Assembly: GCA_029844215.1 (NCBI GenBank)
Contig: JAQGDG010000036.1
Span: 1,550,001-1,614,000 of the forward strand
Direction of reading: 5' to 3'
Origin: Przewalskia tangutica
Lineage: Eukaryota; Streptophyta; Magnoliopsida; Solanales; Solanaceae
Length of the DNA: 64,000 bases
The position numbers and the translations under genes are program-made. The notes beneath the pieces were generated by a model. That model had not been told where the DNA came from and did no database searches. It was given only the letters and a program-made list of their open reading frames with translations. Shown one piece after another: positions 11,372-22,630 of this stretch. Each line of letters opens with the position of its first letter. Positions within the stretch are counted from its first letter, which is position 1.

Positions 11372-12232
11372 TAGGGCAAAATTCTCAAGGTTGATGCAAA
11401 TATTGACTTGGATAGAGCCAAGATGAAAGAGGTTGATGGAATCCTAGAGTTTGTGGGAAACCTCACAGAAAAATCCCCCGACGGGAAACATCAATACCGA
11501 AACCTCCCTGAAGAGGTCAAGAAAATGGTCGACGACTATGCCCCCCTGTCAGATTTACCTGAGAATGATCCAACACCATATGGGAAATTGAGAAAGGTAC
11601 ATAATAGAGTCACCCCAACCCCTGATGAAGTTGTTAAACACTATGGGATGCCATAAGGGTCTCCCCGTACATCATCTCTGATATGGTTGGCAATTACCCA
11701 CAAACCTCGCGATTTGCTTTTCAGAGTTGCACCCAGGGCGGTGCAAAATATTGAGGTCTATGATGGAATAAATACCGCTGGATTGGTATGTACTAGATCT
11801 GATGTCCTCCCCGACTTGTGCATCCCTCTTTGCTCACAAGAGATGTGTATTCCATAAGTATTAGTCTGGCGATGTCATAGATGAATTCATGGCCTTCAAG
11901 AGGATCGACGAAAATGTCATTATAACTTGTGAGGCCCACACTCCCTACTGGTCTACGACCCCATTATGCCTGGTTATGGAATCACCACAGAGACTCAATT
12001 ATGGTGTTACGACTTCACTGCCTTTGAAGATTCGTACGCAGACATCTTCTCCACCTTAGCTCGCACAGAAAAGGTTCGCCCAATCAGATCCACCTGGAAA
12101 CCTTTTGCCAACACTTCGAGGATGAAGATTTACTTATACCATTCAGGGGCACCGAGGCACGACATCGAAGGATGTGAAGCTTTCAAGTTTGAACTGGAAC
12201 ATTTTATCAACACTGTTAGATCTAGCCCGTGA
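11372..12232 (+). pseudogene. unrecognised coding remnant of element L
   Basis: Two open segments share a coding-like composition. The first (11408-11656) encodes 82 residues rich in charged residues (DRAKMKEVDGILEFVGNL, LPEEVKKMVDDYAPLSDLPE). The last (11966-12232) encodes 88 residues (YGITTETQLWCYDFTAFEDS, SRMKIYLYHSGAPRHDIEGC). Between them, reading in changing frames, are HKPRDLLFRVAPRAVQ and DEFMAFKRIDENVIITCEAH. I do not recognise the family. Position inside L, after the DUF7745-like gene and before the 3' LTR copy, suggests part of the element's gag or accessory region. No zinc knuckle, protease or RT motif is visible. Confidence 0.45.
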
Positions 12233-12270
12233 TACACGACCGTTTCTAGGAAAGCCGCTAGAAAAATGTG

Positions 12271-12486
12271 AGATCGTAATCGAACACCTTCCTCAGAGGA
12301 TCACTAGAACCCTTACCTTGACTTTAATTTAGATAGGATTTTTTAAACATTTTGAATAAACCCTTTCAACTTGGTTATCTTAATTTATTTATAAATTAGG
12401 TAGTGACTCTAAAATTAATTATCTGACTTAGAGCACCATCACAAATTCTTAGTAGCTTTTATGCCTCCGCCTAAAAGTGAACCATA
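12271..12486 (+). repeat. 3' LTR fragment of element L
   Basis: About 215 bp match 8513-8720 collinearly: the GGATCACnAGAACCCTTA start, AATAAACCCTTTCAACTTGG, TAGAGCACCATCACAAA and GCCTAAAAGTGAAC. The final bases and primer site present in the 5' copy are absent, as expected for a 3' LTR, and most of the LTR is missing. Element L is therefore internally deleted and old. Confidence 0.7.
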
Positions 12487-13122
12487 GTAGTATTCATATT
12501 CCATATGTATGCTCCTCACGTCCATGCAATCGTGTCATGTTCATGCTCATGTTCCAGTACTCATGTCATTCACGCCTATGAATTATTTCTCGAATACCAT
12601 GTATAATATTCATGTATTCACTCATTTCAATATCAGTGTGTTCATGTTAGACCGGAATTCATAACAGTTAGTACTCACATATTCATGTCAGTCCATATTC
12701 ATGTTAGTCACGTTCATATTTCAGTTACATTGTTATGTTATGGCATGTGTATGCCGATGCCTATTAGGCTTGTATTGTGCTCTAGTTAGCTAACAAGTGT
12801 TTGAGGAATGTTGGGATAGTACTATTTATAAAGTGAACTCTGTCGAAATTTTTGTATCATTCCATAGCTAGTCCCACTTCTAGACACAACCATCATTTGA
12901 GGACAAATGATCCATGTCTCATGATTCACATTCATGTATTCACTACTCATGTCTCATGTCCCATGTTCATGTTTTCATGTAATAATGTCATTTTGGTCCC
13001 TATGTTCTATGTAACATTTCTTCACACTTATGTATTCATGCCATGTCCCTACATTCTTGAGTTAATCACATTCCTAACCATGATTCATCATTCGATGACA
13101 AATGAACCCAAGGGGGGGATAT
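12487..13122 (+). other. 3' untranslated end of gypsy element K with polypurine tract
   Basis: This non-coding stretch is rich in CATGT/TCATG words. It leads to a polypurine tract at 13110-13122 (AAGGGGGGGATAT) directly before an LTR start. A perfect 8-bp hairpin with loop AGGA is at 12892-12911, and a weaker version (13088-13105) lies just before the polypurine tract. The pol of this element is not present. Confidence 0.65.
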
Positions 13123-13517
13123 TGTAACACCTCGTACCTTCGAGCTAAGGTATGACCCTTGTGATGCGAACATAATGGAACCAATATGAGGAGTATAGAA
13201 ATTGTTTTGAAAACTAATCAAGGTGTAAGAAAAATCTTTGCTCAAAGTATAGTTGAAAGCTACCCTACATAGCATGTTTTTAAGTGAGTTTCCATGAGGC
13301 CTCACTTCAAGTGTGCATAACACTATTATAGATTCTGAATTTGGAAAACCTCTGAACAAAAACGTTGTATATCTTTGAAATACCTTTCGAACGGTATATA
13401 GTAGAGACAAAACGAATATCTATAAAAAAAAGTTATAACTATTTTACTCAAAGGTCGCACTGGGAAAAAGTCCCTAGGCAACAGATTCGGGGTCCGTGAA
13501 ACCGTCATGGAGCACAG
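13123..13517 (+). repeat. 3' LTR of element K, truncated
   Basis: It starts TGTAACACCTCGTACC right after a polypurine tract and is cut at 13517 by the start of element A. No second half is found in the window, so the rest may lie to the right of the window or be lost. Confidence 0.7.
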
Positions 13518-13883
13518 TGTTACACCCCGTAGTTCTAGGGTATGTATGTGAGGACGAAAGAATTGTTTTTCCGACGGAAAATATTCTGAATCTCGTGAAG
13601 GAAAAAGGTTTATTATTGGGAATTAGATTATCAATTTTGGTATTTGGACTTCTTGGAATATAAGAGAATTATGGATTTTATTTTTCAGAATTGGTCACGT
13701 GGGACCCACGGGAAAAATTTATGATTTTGTGGGGCCCACATTGTTTTCGAGATTTTGGCCATTATGGATGTTTCTGGTCCAAATGGCCAAGATATTTGTG
13801 TGGACAAGTGGCTTGTGGGACCCACACACACTTATCCCCAATCTCAACCACACATTTGTTTCAATCCTAGCCCTTGGTTGTCT

Positions 13884-13891
13884 TATATATA
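13884..13891 (+). promoter_or_regulatory. TATA box of the element A LTR
   Basis: TATATATA lies 366 bp into the LTR, at the same relative place as in the other copies. It is preceded by CCCTTGG, shared with other LTRs here. Confidence 0.65.
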
Positions 13892-14691
13892 CACACCTTG
13901 GGTTGAAGACTTCTTCCACACTTAGAAATATTTCAAGAACAATACACCCTCACTTGAGCATGCTCTCGGCCAAGCACCCCTTTAGGCTTAGAAAATTCTT
14001 CAATTGTTGTTGATAAATACCAATACTTAAACCAAGTGTCCCTTGTAGTGTTCTAAAGATATCCCAACACAAATCCCGGAAATACTACGTTAATCCGATA
14101 GTCGCAAAGTGAAACCCTAGAGTGATCTTCATATTTTGGATGAAGTTTTGAAGATAAGTTGGTTAGGAACTTCTAAGGGTTTCTAGGAGTGGATTGGAAC
14201 GTTTGGAATAGGAGCTAAGATTCCTAAGGATCGACTTATAATCTTGGAAATTTTGGGCTTATCGAGGTAATGATCTTTGTCCTTCTATTGTAATTGGAGA
14301 TTACATGTTGTAGTAGTATATAATTGAGTATATGATATGTGGAAGGAAGATTGAAAAGAATTGGACCTTAATAAGTTGTTAAAAATTGAGAATTGGCAGG
14401 CTAGCCATAAAGTTGTTAAAACATTACCTATTACCTGTTGACAGTTAATAAACAAGTTAATATAACTTATATAAAGATTGGAATAGAAGTTGGAATATTA
14501 AATAAGTAATGAAACAAGTATTGGCATGCTAGCCGAAAAACTGGACAGTTTTGATTGTAGTAGTTGGGCAAGAACACCAACTAAAGGACTGAACTAATGG
14601 ATGGTATTAGTGGACTTAAAGGACTGTATTTACATTGGACTGTTTTTAAATTGGACTAATGGACTGTTTTGTATAATTGTGAGGCAGAATT

Positions 14692-14715
14692 TTACACGTC
14701 CAGTTAGGCGTGTAA
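14692..14715 (+). promoter_or_regulatory. conserved hairpin block in the element A LTR
   Basis: Arms TTACACG and CGTGTAA flank a ten-base loop. The same block occurs in the J (5370-5393) and D (53229-53251) LTRs. Its counterpart in element B is part of a 68-bp unit repeated six times. Function is unknown. Confidence 0.55.
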
Positions 14716-15673
14716 TCCCCTTTGAGTTGCTGATTTACTGCGCCTTAAATGTGGCATGTTGGCTATTGATTTCGGGCCTTGAAAAAGGTGGAAAAGTACG
14801 TAGAAACAGGGGAAGTGCTGCCCAATTTTCCGTAGAATAAGAGACCTTATACTTAGAAATATTCTACGAAGAAAACTAGAAGTTGATAGATGAGTTATGG
14901 TTATTATATGTGGATATTCTACGCGCGACATACTCTACTTGGCTAGTAGATTAAGCCGAAGAGGTATGTGATTCTTCATATCCTCTTGAGCATGATTGTT
15001 GTGAAATATATAGTACGATAGACGTACGTGTGTTAAATGAATTTGGTTTCATTTTGATGTCCTTGACTTGACTTCTAAATCTTAAGAGCCTTGAATTATT
15101 CTAAAAAGTTGTGAATCATTATTTGGAAAGAAATTGATACTTGGTTTTAAAAGAATAAGTTCTCTTGGTTTTCCAAATGATTGTAGTTGTTTTGAATTGA
15201 TTAAAATATAAGTGTTATAATAGCTTTATGGGAAGTTAGTTATAACGACTTGAGGAGTATAAAATAACGGTTTACTTACTTGATTTTGAAGGCCTTATAA
15301 TGATTTTCTGAAAGCGTAATAATTTGGTTTGAAAAGGAAACGTGTCTTGATACTACGGGTATTAGTATCGTGTGACTTTTACGTAAAAAAGGATCCTTTT
15401 GAAAGAATTAAAGTATGTAGTACTTTGGGGTTAAAACCCGGATTGTTGGCATAAAATGAAACTACCTTGAGTTTATAAAATGGTGAATCAGTTTACATGT
15501 TAATGAAAGTCTAGAAGTATGGTAATTTGCCTGTGCTTTCTTGTGATAGCCTTGTTGTGCAAGGGTTGTATTCTTATGCTATCGCGACTCTCGATTGAGG
15601 GCCGGTCATTTTGTTATTTACTTGGACATATCGACACTGTTGGGAGGACCACGGGTATGCTTCCACTATATTG

Positions 15674-15985
15674 TTACATGAACATGTCTGCACCGATGAA
15701 GGAATTCCGGGGGCATGCGGCCATGTTGCAGGTTCAACTCCCGGTATATTATTATTGTTACATGGACATGTCTGCACCGATGAAGGAATTCCGGGGGCAT
15801 GCGGCCATGCTGCGGGTTCAACTCCCGATATATTATTATTGTTACATGGACATGTCTGCACCGATGAAGGAATTCCGGGGGCATGCGGCCATGCTGCGGG
15901 TTCAACTCCCGGTATATTATTATTGCTCCATGGACATGTCTGCACCGATGAAGGAATTTCGGGGGCATGCGGGCATGATATATAT
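15674..15985 (+). repeat. 84-bp tandem repeat, nearly four copies
   Basis: Copies start at 15674, 15758, 15842 and 15926, exactly 84 bp apart, and differ by only a few bases. The unit contains GGAATTCCGGGGGCATGCGG. Because 84 is divisible by three, frames stay open on both strands; these frames are a by-product of the repeat and not genes. Confidence 0.9.
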
Positions 15986-15993
15986 ATATATAT

Positions 15994-16471
15994 TTGGGTA
16001 AATAAATAATATATTACTAGAAATCGGAAAGTACAATCGATCATTGAGGGTTCTCAAGCCTCAATGTAAAGCACGAAAATACAATACAAGAATATAAAAT
16101 AAACGCAATACAAATAAACTCAATCTTGGAGGGTTGAAATACTCTTCCACTTCTCAAACTTGTTGTTTGGCTTTGTTCTTAATAAAATTCTTCCTTGAAG
16201 TAACCTCTTGCCATCCATCATTATCCGCACAAAGTGGTGTCTGCATGTACACACTCGGCGAATTCTCAACACTCGTATCACTTCTAAAGGACCCCAGGAC
16301 GAAACGAGTGCTAGACCCCCCTTGTGTTGCCTCGGCAAAGGTCCTGACTTGATTAAAATCCCTATTTCCCACCCCTGTTGCGTTGGGAACATCATGTGCA
16401 TCCCGCAAACGGTGTTCATCAAATTGATTCTCACCCGAAGCTCGATCAAGATTCAAAGCTGCATCGACACT
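15994..16471 (-). mobile_element. unclassified 0.48-kb insertion in the A LTR
   Basis: The sequence GCGGGCATGATATATA occurs on both sides (15969 and 16472), consistent with a target duplication of 16 bp or more running into a TA microsatellite. The enclosed DNA has no counterpart in the other LTRs. On the minus strand it has a coding-like frame ending about 16155 (GNRDFNQVRTFAEATQGGSS, NDGWQEVTSRKNFIKNKAKQ). A long variable target duplication suggests a non-LTR (LINE-type) event or retroposed fragment. I do not recognise the protein. Confidence 0.5.
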
Positions 16472-16963
16472 GCGGGCATGATATATATATATATATATAT
16501 ATATATAGATATATGTTACATTGGCGCCTGCCGACAGTGAGGAAGGAATTCCACGGGCACGTTTGATATTGTGGGCATGAGACCCGTTGTTATATTTGAG
16601 TAACGATTTTGAGGGCATGCGTCCCTGACTTGACATGACTGCTTATATTGTGAAAGGGTCTTTTAAAAGATGAAATTGATTTTCATTACTCGTTGTTAAC
16701 CAAGCTTTGTGTACTGTATTTTGGTTATCATACATGTCTCCTGTTTTATTATAGACTATTATGATTTCATTACGCATTTGCGCCACATACTTGGTACTGT
16801 TATCGACCTCCTTCGGGCTGCGTTCATCTTTGCAGTAGAGGTACACCGGTTGTTGTACCTCGCTCTTAGGATCACAGTTCTGCGTTTTGGGAAGCTCCGT
16901 TTCTCCGGAGGCTTATCTTTTGGTATGGTTCCCTGTCAGTATAGGTACAGGTACATTCAGGGG

Positions 16964-16988
16964 TATGACGGGGCCCTGTCCCATCATA
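16964..16988 (+). promoter_or_regulatory. conserved GC hairpin in the A LTR 3' part
   Basis: Stem TATGACGGG with CCCATCATA around loop GCCCTGT. One pair is broken here by G to A, while the same stem is perfect in element B and carries compensating bases in I and H. It lies about 240 bp before the LTR end, in the transcribed part. Confidence 0.6.
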
Positions 16989-17227
16989 GTTGTTATGTCA
17001 AAAATCTTAGAGGTTTGTAGTCCTGTTGTGAGTTGGGTTTGTAAAGGATGTAACTGTTCGGGCGTTTTGATATATATATGCAGAAAGGTGACCTTATTGG
17101 TTAGCCTGTTTCTTATTTTATATTGTTCCATGTCTATGAGTTTTATTCCGCTGATTTTCTCTAATGTATTATCACTAGGGTGCCCGGGGTAAGGCACCAG
17201 TTGCGGGCCCGAGGTCGGGTCGTGATA

Positions 17228-17433
17228 AAAGTTGTATCAGAGCAGTTAGTCCTCGGATAGTGTCTACAGACCGTATCTAGTAGAGTCTTGATTACCGGCG
17301 TGTTGTGTACCACACCTATAATCAGGAGGCTACAGGATATTTAGGATTGGTTTCCATTCTTCTCACTCTGAGATCGTACGATAGAGCTGTGTTATAAGTT
17401 GGAATCCCTCTGACGTATTCTTATGTACCAGTT
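17228..17433 (+). other. 5' leader of element A with primer binding site
   Basis: The primer binding site at 17232-17243 reads TTGTATCAGAGC, one base off the initiator-Met site. The rest is the untranslated leader, collinear with the other elements (GTCTTGATTA, GGATTGGTTTCCATTCTTCT). Confidence 0.85.
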
Positions 17434-18096
17434 ATGCCTCCACGCAAGGCGACCAGGGCCCAGAAGGGCATGGCAGCAGAGGGTGCTGCTAGTAGAACAC
17501 AGAGGGTTACGAGGGTACAGGTCCAGTCATTACTTGAGGTAGTTCTTCAGACGGCGAGTTCTACGACGCCGCCCGAATAGAGTTTAGAAGCGGCAACAAT
17601 GACAGAGGCCACGCACTGAGCCTCCGCCCACGACCAGGAGCCGAGGATATGAGTTACAAGGAGATGGCCCAGTTACTAGCTAGAATTGTGGCGGGGCATG
17701 AGGACAGACGGGAGCCGGTGGTTCCGGCAGTACCGGCGGTTCACCCCAGAACCGATAGTTTGAAGCTTCGGGACTTCTTGAGTTGTAATCCACCAGAGTT
17801 ATATGGATCAAAAATCGAGATGATCTCGTGAGTGCATCGAACGGATGCGCGATCATGAGAGTGATTAAGGCCACAGAGGCCGAGTCAGTGGTATTGGGTT
17901 CTCATCGGCTGCGTGATATTGCAATTAACTGGTATGATTCATGGGAACTGTCCCGGGGGGAGGATGCGCTTCCAGTCGTTTGGGGCGAGTTCTCAGAGGC
18001 ATTTCTTAACCACTTCTTGCCTCCATAGATGAGGAGATCCCAGGTGGATAGGTATATGATGTTGAGACAGAATGGCGGACGGTTTGGGAGTACAAC
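17434..18096 (+). pseudogene. gag of element A, truncated and broken
   Basis: It starts MPPRKATRAQKGMAAEGAAS, the same start as the gag at 23091. It then meets in-frame stops (TTPPE-stop, EATH-stop) and frame changes. Readable conserved parts are YKEMAQLLARIVAGHEDR, DSLKLRDFLSCNPPELYGS, ESVVLGSHRLRDIAINWYDS and EFSEAFLNHFLPP, which belong to the capsid core (retrotransposon gag domain). The gene ends at GGGAGTACAAC, where element C is inserted; the corresponding sequence in element B continues GTGGAGTTCG. Unlike I, H and F, this copy keeps the capsid core. Confidence 0.9.
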
Positions 18097-19585
18097 TGTC
18101 ACGACCCGACCGACGGGCCGCGACTAACGTCCTAATTGACGCCATTCGACTGCCACTCTTAATCCATTTAATACAGATATCTACGTAAATTTCGTGGACA
18201 ACGTTGCTTTTACAACATATCCCTAAAACGGCGAGCCGACAAGGCTGCCAAAATAACAACAAAACAACAGTCATAATAGGCTAGCCGACTAGGCTGCCAC
18301 CAACCAACATCACGTGCACAAAGGCATAATTCAAAATACGCAGCCTAAGTCCGCCACTAGATAACAACATCAAAACCCAAAACAAGGTACAAACGCCCAA
18401 CCCACAATCGCTTACAGACCTCTAGAGTGTAATATCGACATATGACGGACAGACCCGTCGTGCCCAAAATATGCATAAGTCCTGAAAAATAAAGTGCATG
18501 CCAAAAATAGCCGCTCCGAACAAAGCGAGCTCTCCAAGTGATGTCTGTAAATCTTAGACCAAGCGGTCACCTATTCAACACTGAACCTACGGGCATGAAC
18601 GCACTGGAAAAGGGGTCGATGCAGATAATGTACGAGTATGTAAAACATAAAATATCAGAAATCAATAACAAGCACCAAGTAAAGCAGAGAGTCATCAAAA
18701 TTCATAAAATCGAATCACGTATCAAAATCATATCATGTATACTGAATCATAAATCATCATGCTCATGTCTATATATAAAACTGTATAACATGTCTCGGTC
18801 CTCTATGGAGGGACTCGATGAGATCTGTATCTGCGCGTGTAACATGTCTCGGCCCTCTAAGGAGGGACTCGATGTAATCTGTATATATATAACGTGTCTC
18901 GGCCTCTCTGAGTGAGGACTCATGAACGATGCATGGTTGTGCACGAACATGATCGGCCCGACTCGATGGAGTGAAATAGTAACACTTAGCACGAGTAGAT
19001 ATCATGAGCAACTGTATGCAATTAAAATCATTATGTGACTCTCAATAAACTTATTACCATAAACTCTGTTACTGAAATCATAATCACTAGTAAATAATCA
19101 TTTTTAAAACTGAACTGGTAGGAGTTAAGTACGTCCGCCGTACTTTCATAAACAATCATGCCAAAAGAAAGAAGGAAAAGTCTCACATACCTTTTAAGCG
19201 AGAAAATCAACTAAATGCTAAGATATGCCTCATCAAGTATGTCAACCTATAATAATGACAATACGTTTGTCAATTCTACGGTCTCTAACGTAATTTATTC
19301 AGATAACGACTTCTTATTTCTATAAAAATTTGGGCAGCACTTCCTTTGTTTATGTGCGTATCCACAATTTTACCAATAATCCAAATCAACCAACAATTCA
19401 ACTCCAACTATCAATCTAATTCAAACCAACAATCTAAATCAACCCAATGATCCAAATTAAACTAATAACCACTACCATTTCCATATGTAGTCAAAATTAT
19501 CTAAACATTCAATTTATCAACTTCAATAACCAAGGGAATTTATACACTTACCTCTCATGTTAGTCAATCATTTAGTCACGTTAGA
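18097..19585 (-). repeat. LTR of element C, first piece
   Basis: It starts with TGTCACGACCCGACCG on the plus strand, the complement of an LTR end in CGGGTCGTGACA. It contains three loosely repeated units of 50-54 bp at 18787, 18841 and 18891 (AACATGTCTCGG...GGGACTCGATG). The piece ends with TTAGA (19581-19585), the left copy of the element B target duplication. No coding sequence is seen. Confidence 0.8.
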
Positions 19586-19770
19586 TGTTATGCCCCGTAG
19601 TTTCGGAGTATGTTTGTGAGGACGAATGTATACGCCCTAATTAGGGTAAGAATGATAGAATTGTTTTCCGACGAAAGTTATTCCGAACCTTGTGAAGGAA
19701 ATTTTACATTTTCAATATTTTTACGGCTATGGAATTTTTCCGAGAGATGAAATATTTTGGACCAATAGGA

Positions 19771-19788
19771 GGGCGACAAGTGTCACCC
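19771..19788 (+). promoter_or_regulatory. U3 palindrome of the B LTR
   Basis: GGGCGACAAGTGTCACCC lies just after GGACCAATAGGA and about 220 bp before the TATA box. Related palindromes occur at the same place in the LTRs of I, H, the C solo LTR, F and G. A binding-site role is an inference. Confidence 0.55.
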
Positions 19789-20007
19789 ATAGATTGGACC
19801 AAGTGGACGAAAATGGAGTAGACAAGTGGGAAAGACAAGTGGCCAAAATTCTTGCCTAGTTGGCATGGCTTGGACGGTTTTTAGAGGTTAGTGGGCAAGT
19901 CTTGCATGGTCAAGAACTTGCATGGCTTTTGTAAGACAAGTGTAGTAAGGAACCTACACAAATGATCTCTACCTTACACATGTTTTAATCCCAACCCTTG
20001 GTTATGC

Positions 20008-20015
20008 TATATAAA
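20008..20015 (+). promoter_or_regulatory. TATA box of the B 5' LTR
   Basis: TATATAAA, 422 bp into the LTR, identical in the 3' LTR at 41187-41194. Transcription from here would include a long leader before gag. Confidence 0.75.
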
Positions 20016-20764
20016 CCCCCTTAGTGGATGAAAATCTTCCACACTTAACATATTACAAGACTTGAAAAATATTTCCTCTCCCTCCATCTCTAGTTGCTCT
20101 CGTCAAACAGCCCCTCCCCTTAACCAAAAGTTGTCCAAAAATTCTTAAACTTATAAGTGTTCTTCCTTAGTGTGTTAGGAAGATTACCAACCAAGAGTTA
20201 GATAAGATTTCACACCCATAGCCTCAAAAACACCACAAAAACCGAGAGTGGACAGTTTTGAAGCCTAAAGTGTTCTTCACTTTTGGAGTCAATTCTTGAG
20301 TAGAAGTTGATTAGAAACTCCTAAAGGTGACTTGGTGAGTTGGAACACAAAGATGTGGAGCTAAAGCACAAAGGTTTGGAGCTAAGACTTGCTTTGGAAC
20401 AACTTTAAGATCTTGGATATTGTTGGGCTAGTATTGAGGTAATGAACCTTAAACTCTTTGTGAATTTGATTATTATGTATATATGGATATTATACATTTA
20501 TTGGAAGTATATTATGGACTATAAGATATAAAGAAAGATTTGGATCTTGTTAAGGTGTTAAAAGGAGAATTGGCATATTAGCCATTAAAATGGTAAAAAC
20601 GCATCCATTACTTGCTAAGAAGTTAACAACAAAGAATCTATAACTTATATAAAGATTGAAATATAAGTTGACGGACTAATGAGGTAATTGGATAAGTAAA
20701 TTGTAAAAGTTGGCCAAGGACACCAACTTAAGGACCATATCTACTTTGGACTTTTTACTTTGGA

Positions 20765-21172
20765 CTTCTTTTACTTATTGTTATTATGAAGGAGAGATAG
20801 TAAACCGCGTTACCGTTTGGGCGTGTTATCCCCTTCTTTTACTTATTGTTATTATGAAGGAGAGATAGTAAACCGCGTTACCGTTTGGGCGTGTTATCCC
20901 CTTCTTTTACTTATTGTTATTATGAAGGAGAGATAGTAAACCGCGTTACCGTTTGGGCGTGTTATCCCCTTCTTTTACTTATTATTATTATGAAGGAGAG
21001 ATAGTAAACCGCGTTACCGTTTGGGCGTGTTATCCCCTTCTTTTACTTATTGTTATTATGAAGGAGAGATAGTAAACCGCGTTACCGTTTGGGCATGTTA
21101 TCCCCTTCTTTTACTTATTGTTATTATGAAGGAGAGATTGTTAATCGCGTTCCATTTGGGTGTGTTATCCCC
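20765..21172 (+). repeat. 68-bp tandem repeat, six copies, B 5' LTR
   Basis: Copies begin at 20765, 20833, 20901, 20969, 21037 and 21105 and contain GAAGGAGAGATAGTAAACCG and GGGCGTGTTATCCCC. The 3' LTR has the same six copies from 41944, so the array existed before insertion. The unit is the counterpart of the single TTACACG/CGTGTAA block in other LTRs. Confidence 0.9.
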
Positions 21173-22630
21173 TTCTTTACTTATCAGAATTATTACGCCT
21201 TATTTATGGCACGTTGGTTACTATTTTCGGGCTTTGTTAAAAGTGGAGAATTGAGTAAAAACGGGGGAAGTGCTGCCCAATTTTCCGTAGACTAAGAGGA
21301 ACCTTACTTAGAAGAATCCCACGAAAAACTAGAAGTTAATATTCGTGTTTTGACTATTATAGGTTGACACTCCGCGCGCGACATAACCGACTTGGCAAGT
21401 GGATATAGCCGAGGAGGTATGTGATTCTTCCTATCCCTTTGAGCATGATATTTGCGAAATATATATAAGACTGAGCGTCGTGTGTTAAACTAAATTTGGC
21501 TTTACTTTGATGCCTTTTGACTTGAGTCTAAATAATAAGAATCTTGAATATTTCAAAAAGAGTTATGAATCATTTTTTTAAAGAAAAGTAAGACTTGGTT
21601 TTAAACAAAAAGCTTAAGTGTTATACTAGCTTTATGGAAAGTTAGGTATAACGACTTAAGAGAGATAAGAAAAACGGTTTTATTATTTGTTTATCAAATA
21701 CTTGAAATAATGTTTGAAGGTATGGTATGTTGGTTTGATAAACATGTTATGATACCACGTGTGTTAGTATCTTGTGACGCTTATGTAAGGAGGTTGTTCT
21801 TGTTATGCTTACGTTGTTTGACGATAAGCCGTTGTGTTCGATTCTTGTGATGTTTGTGTAAGGAGATTATTCTTGTTATGATTATGGTGCTTGCGATAAG
21901 CCGTGGTGTTCGATTCTTGTGATGTTTGTGTAAGAAGGTTATTCTTGTTGTGCTTACGTTGTTTAACGATAAGCCGTTGTGATAGTATTATACCACTCAC
22001 CTCTTGACATGATACCGGGGGTTAAGCTGCCCCCCGATGCGAGGAATACCTCATGCGGGTCCCGGGGACCTATGCGGAGCTGCGGGAGTTCCAGGATTGT
22101 GTGCGAGGAATACCTCATGCGGTCTATGTGGCCATGCGGACTACGAGAGTCCAGGACGATGCCGAGGATTAGCTACCCTCGATGCGAGGAATACCTCATG
22201 CGGGCCTAAGGTGGCCTATGCGGACTGCGGGAGTCCAGGATTAGGCACGCATAATGATACTATGGGCGATTGGCCTTGCTTCGATCATTCGCGGCCTAGA
22301 AAAGACCAGTTACATTATAACTATTATTGCTCTTGTTTGTGATGTGGCACTATGTGCGATTTACTTGGTTTGTTTCGTACATATTTGTGAATTGGTTTTA
22401 AAATGTTTTAGTTATATATATATATATCAGTACTTTACAGTTTCACATACTTGGTACCTGTTGTACTGACCTCCTTCGGGGGGCTGCGTTCATGCCGCAG
22501 GTAAGGGAAAGCAGGTGGCGGATCCTCAGTCTTAGGATCTCTACTCTGGTGTCAGGAGCTCCATTTCTCCGGAGGCTCGACTTTTGGTATGGTTCTCCCT
22601 GGTGTTGTAGATATTTTGTACATTCAGGGG

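Larger units (their letters stand above)
13518..17227 (+). repeat. 5' LTR of element A
   Basis: This LTR is 3710 bp, starting TGTTACACCCCGTAGTTC and ending GGGTCGTGATA (a CA to TA change at the terminus). It is longer than its relatives because of an 84-bp tandem array (15674-15985) and a foreign insertion of about 0.48 kb (15994-16471). It has a TATA box at 13884-13891, a splice-donor-like GAGGTAA at 14264-14270 and conserved hairpins at 14692-14715 and 16964-16988. Confidence 0.9.
13518..18096 (+). mobile_element. Tekay-type element A, truncated by element C
   Basis: A plus-oriented chromovirus consisting of a 5' LTR (13518-17227), primer binding site, leader and the first part of gag. It stops in mid-gag at 18096, where element C begins. 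The five bases before the LTR are CACAG; the matching duplication is not in the window. Protease and pol are absent here. Confidence 0.85.

Noticed and set aside
15519..16044. Open frames of 130-160 codons on both strands
   Set aside because: They follow the 84-bp repeat, whose length is a multiple of three, and have no coding-like composition outside it.
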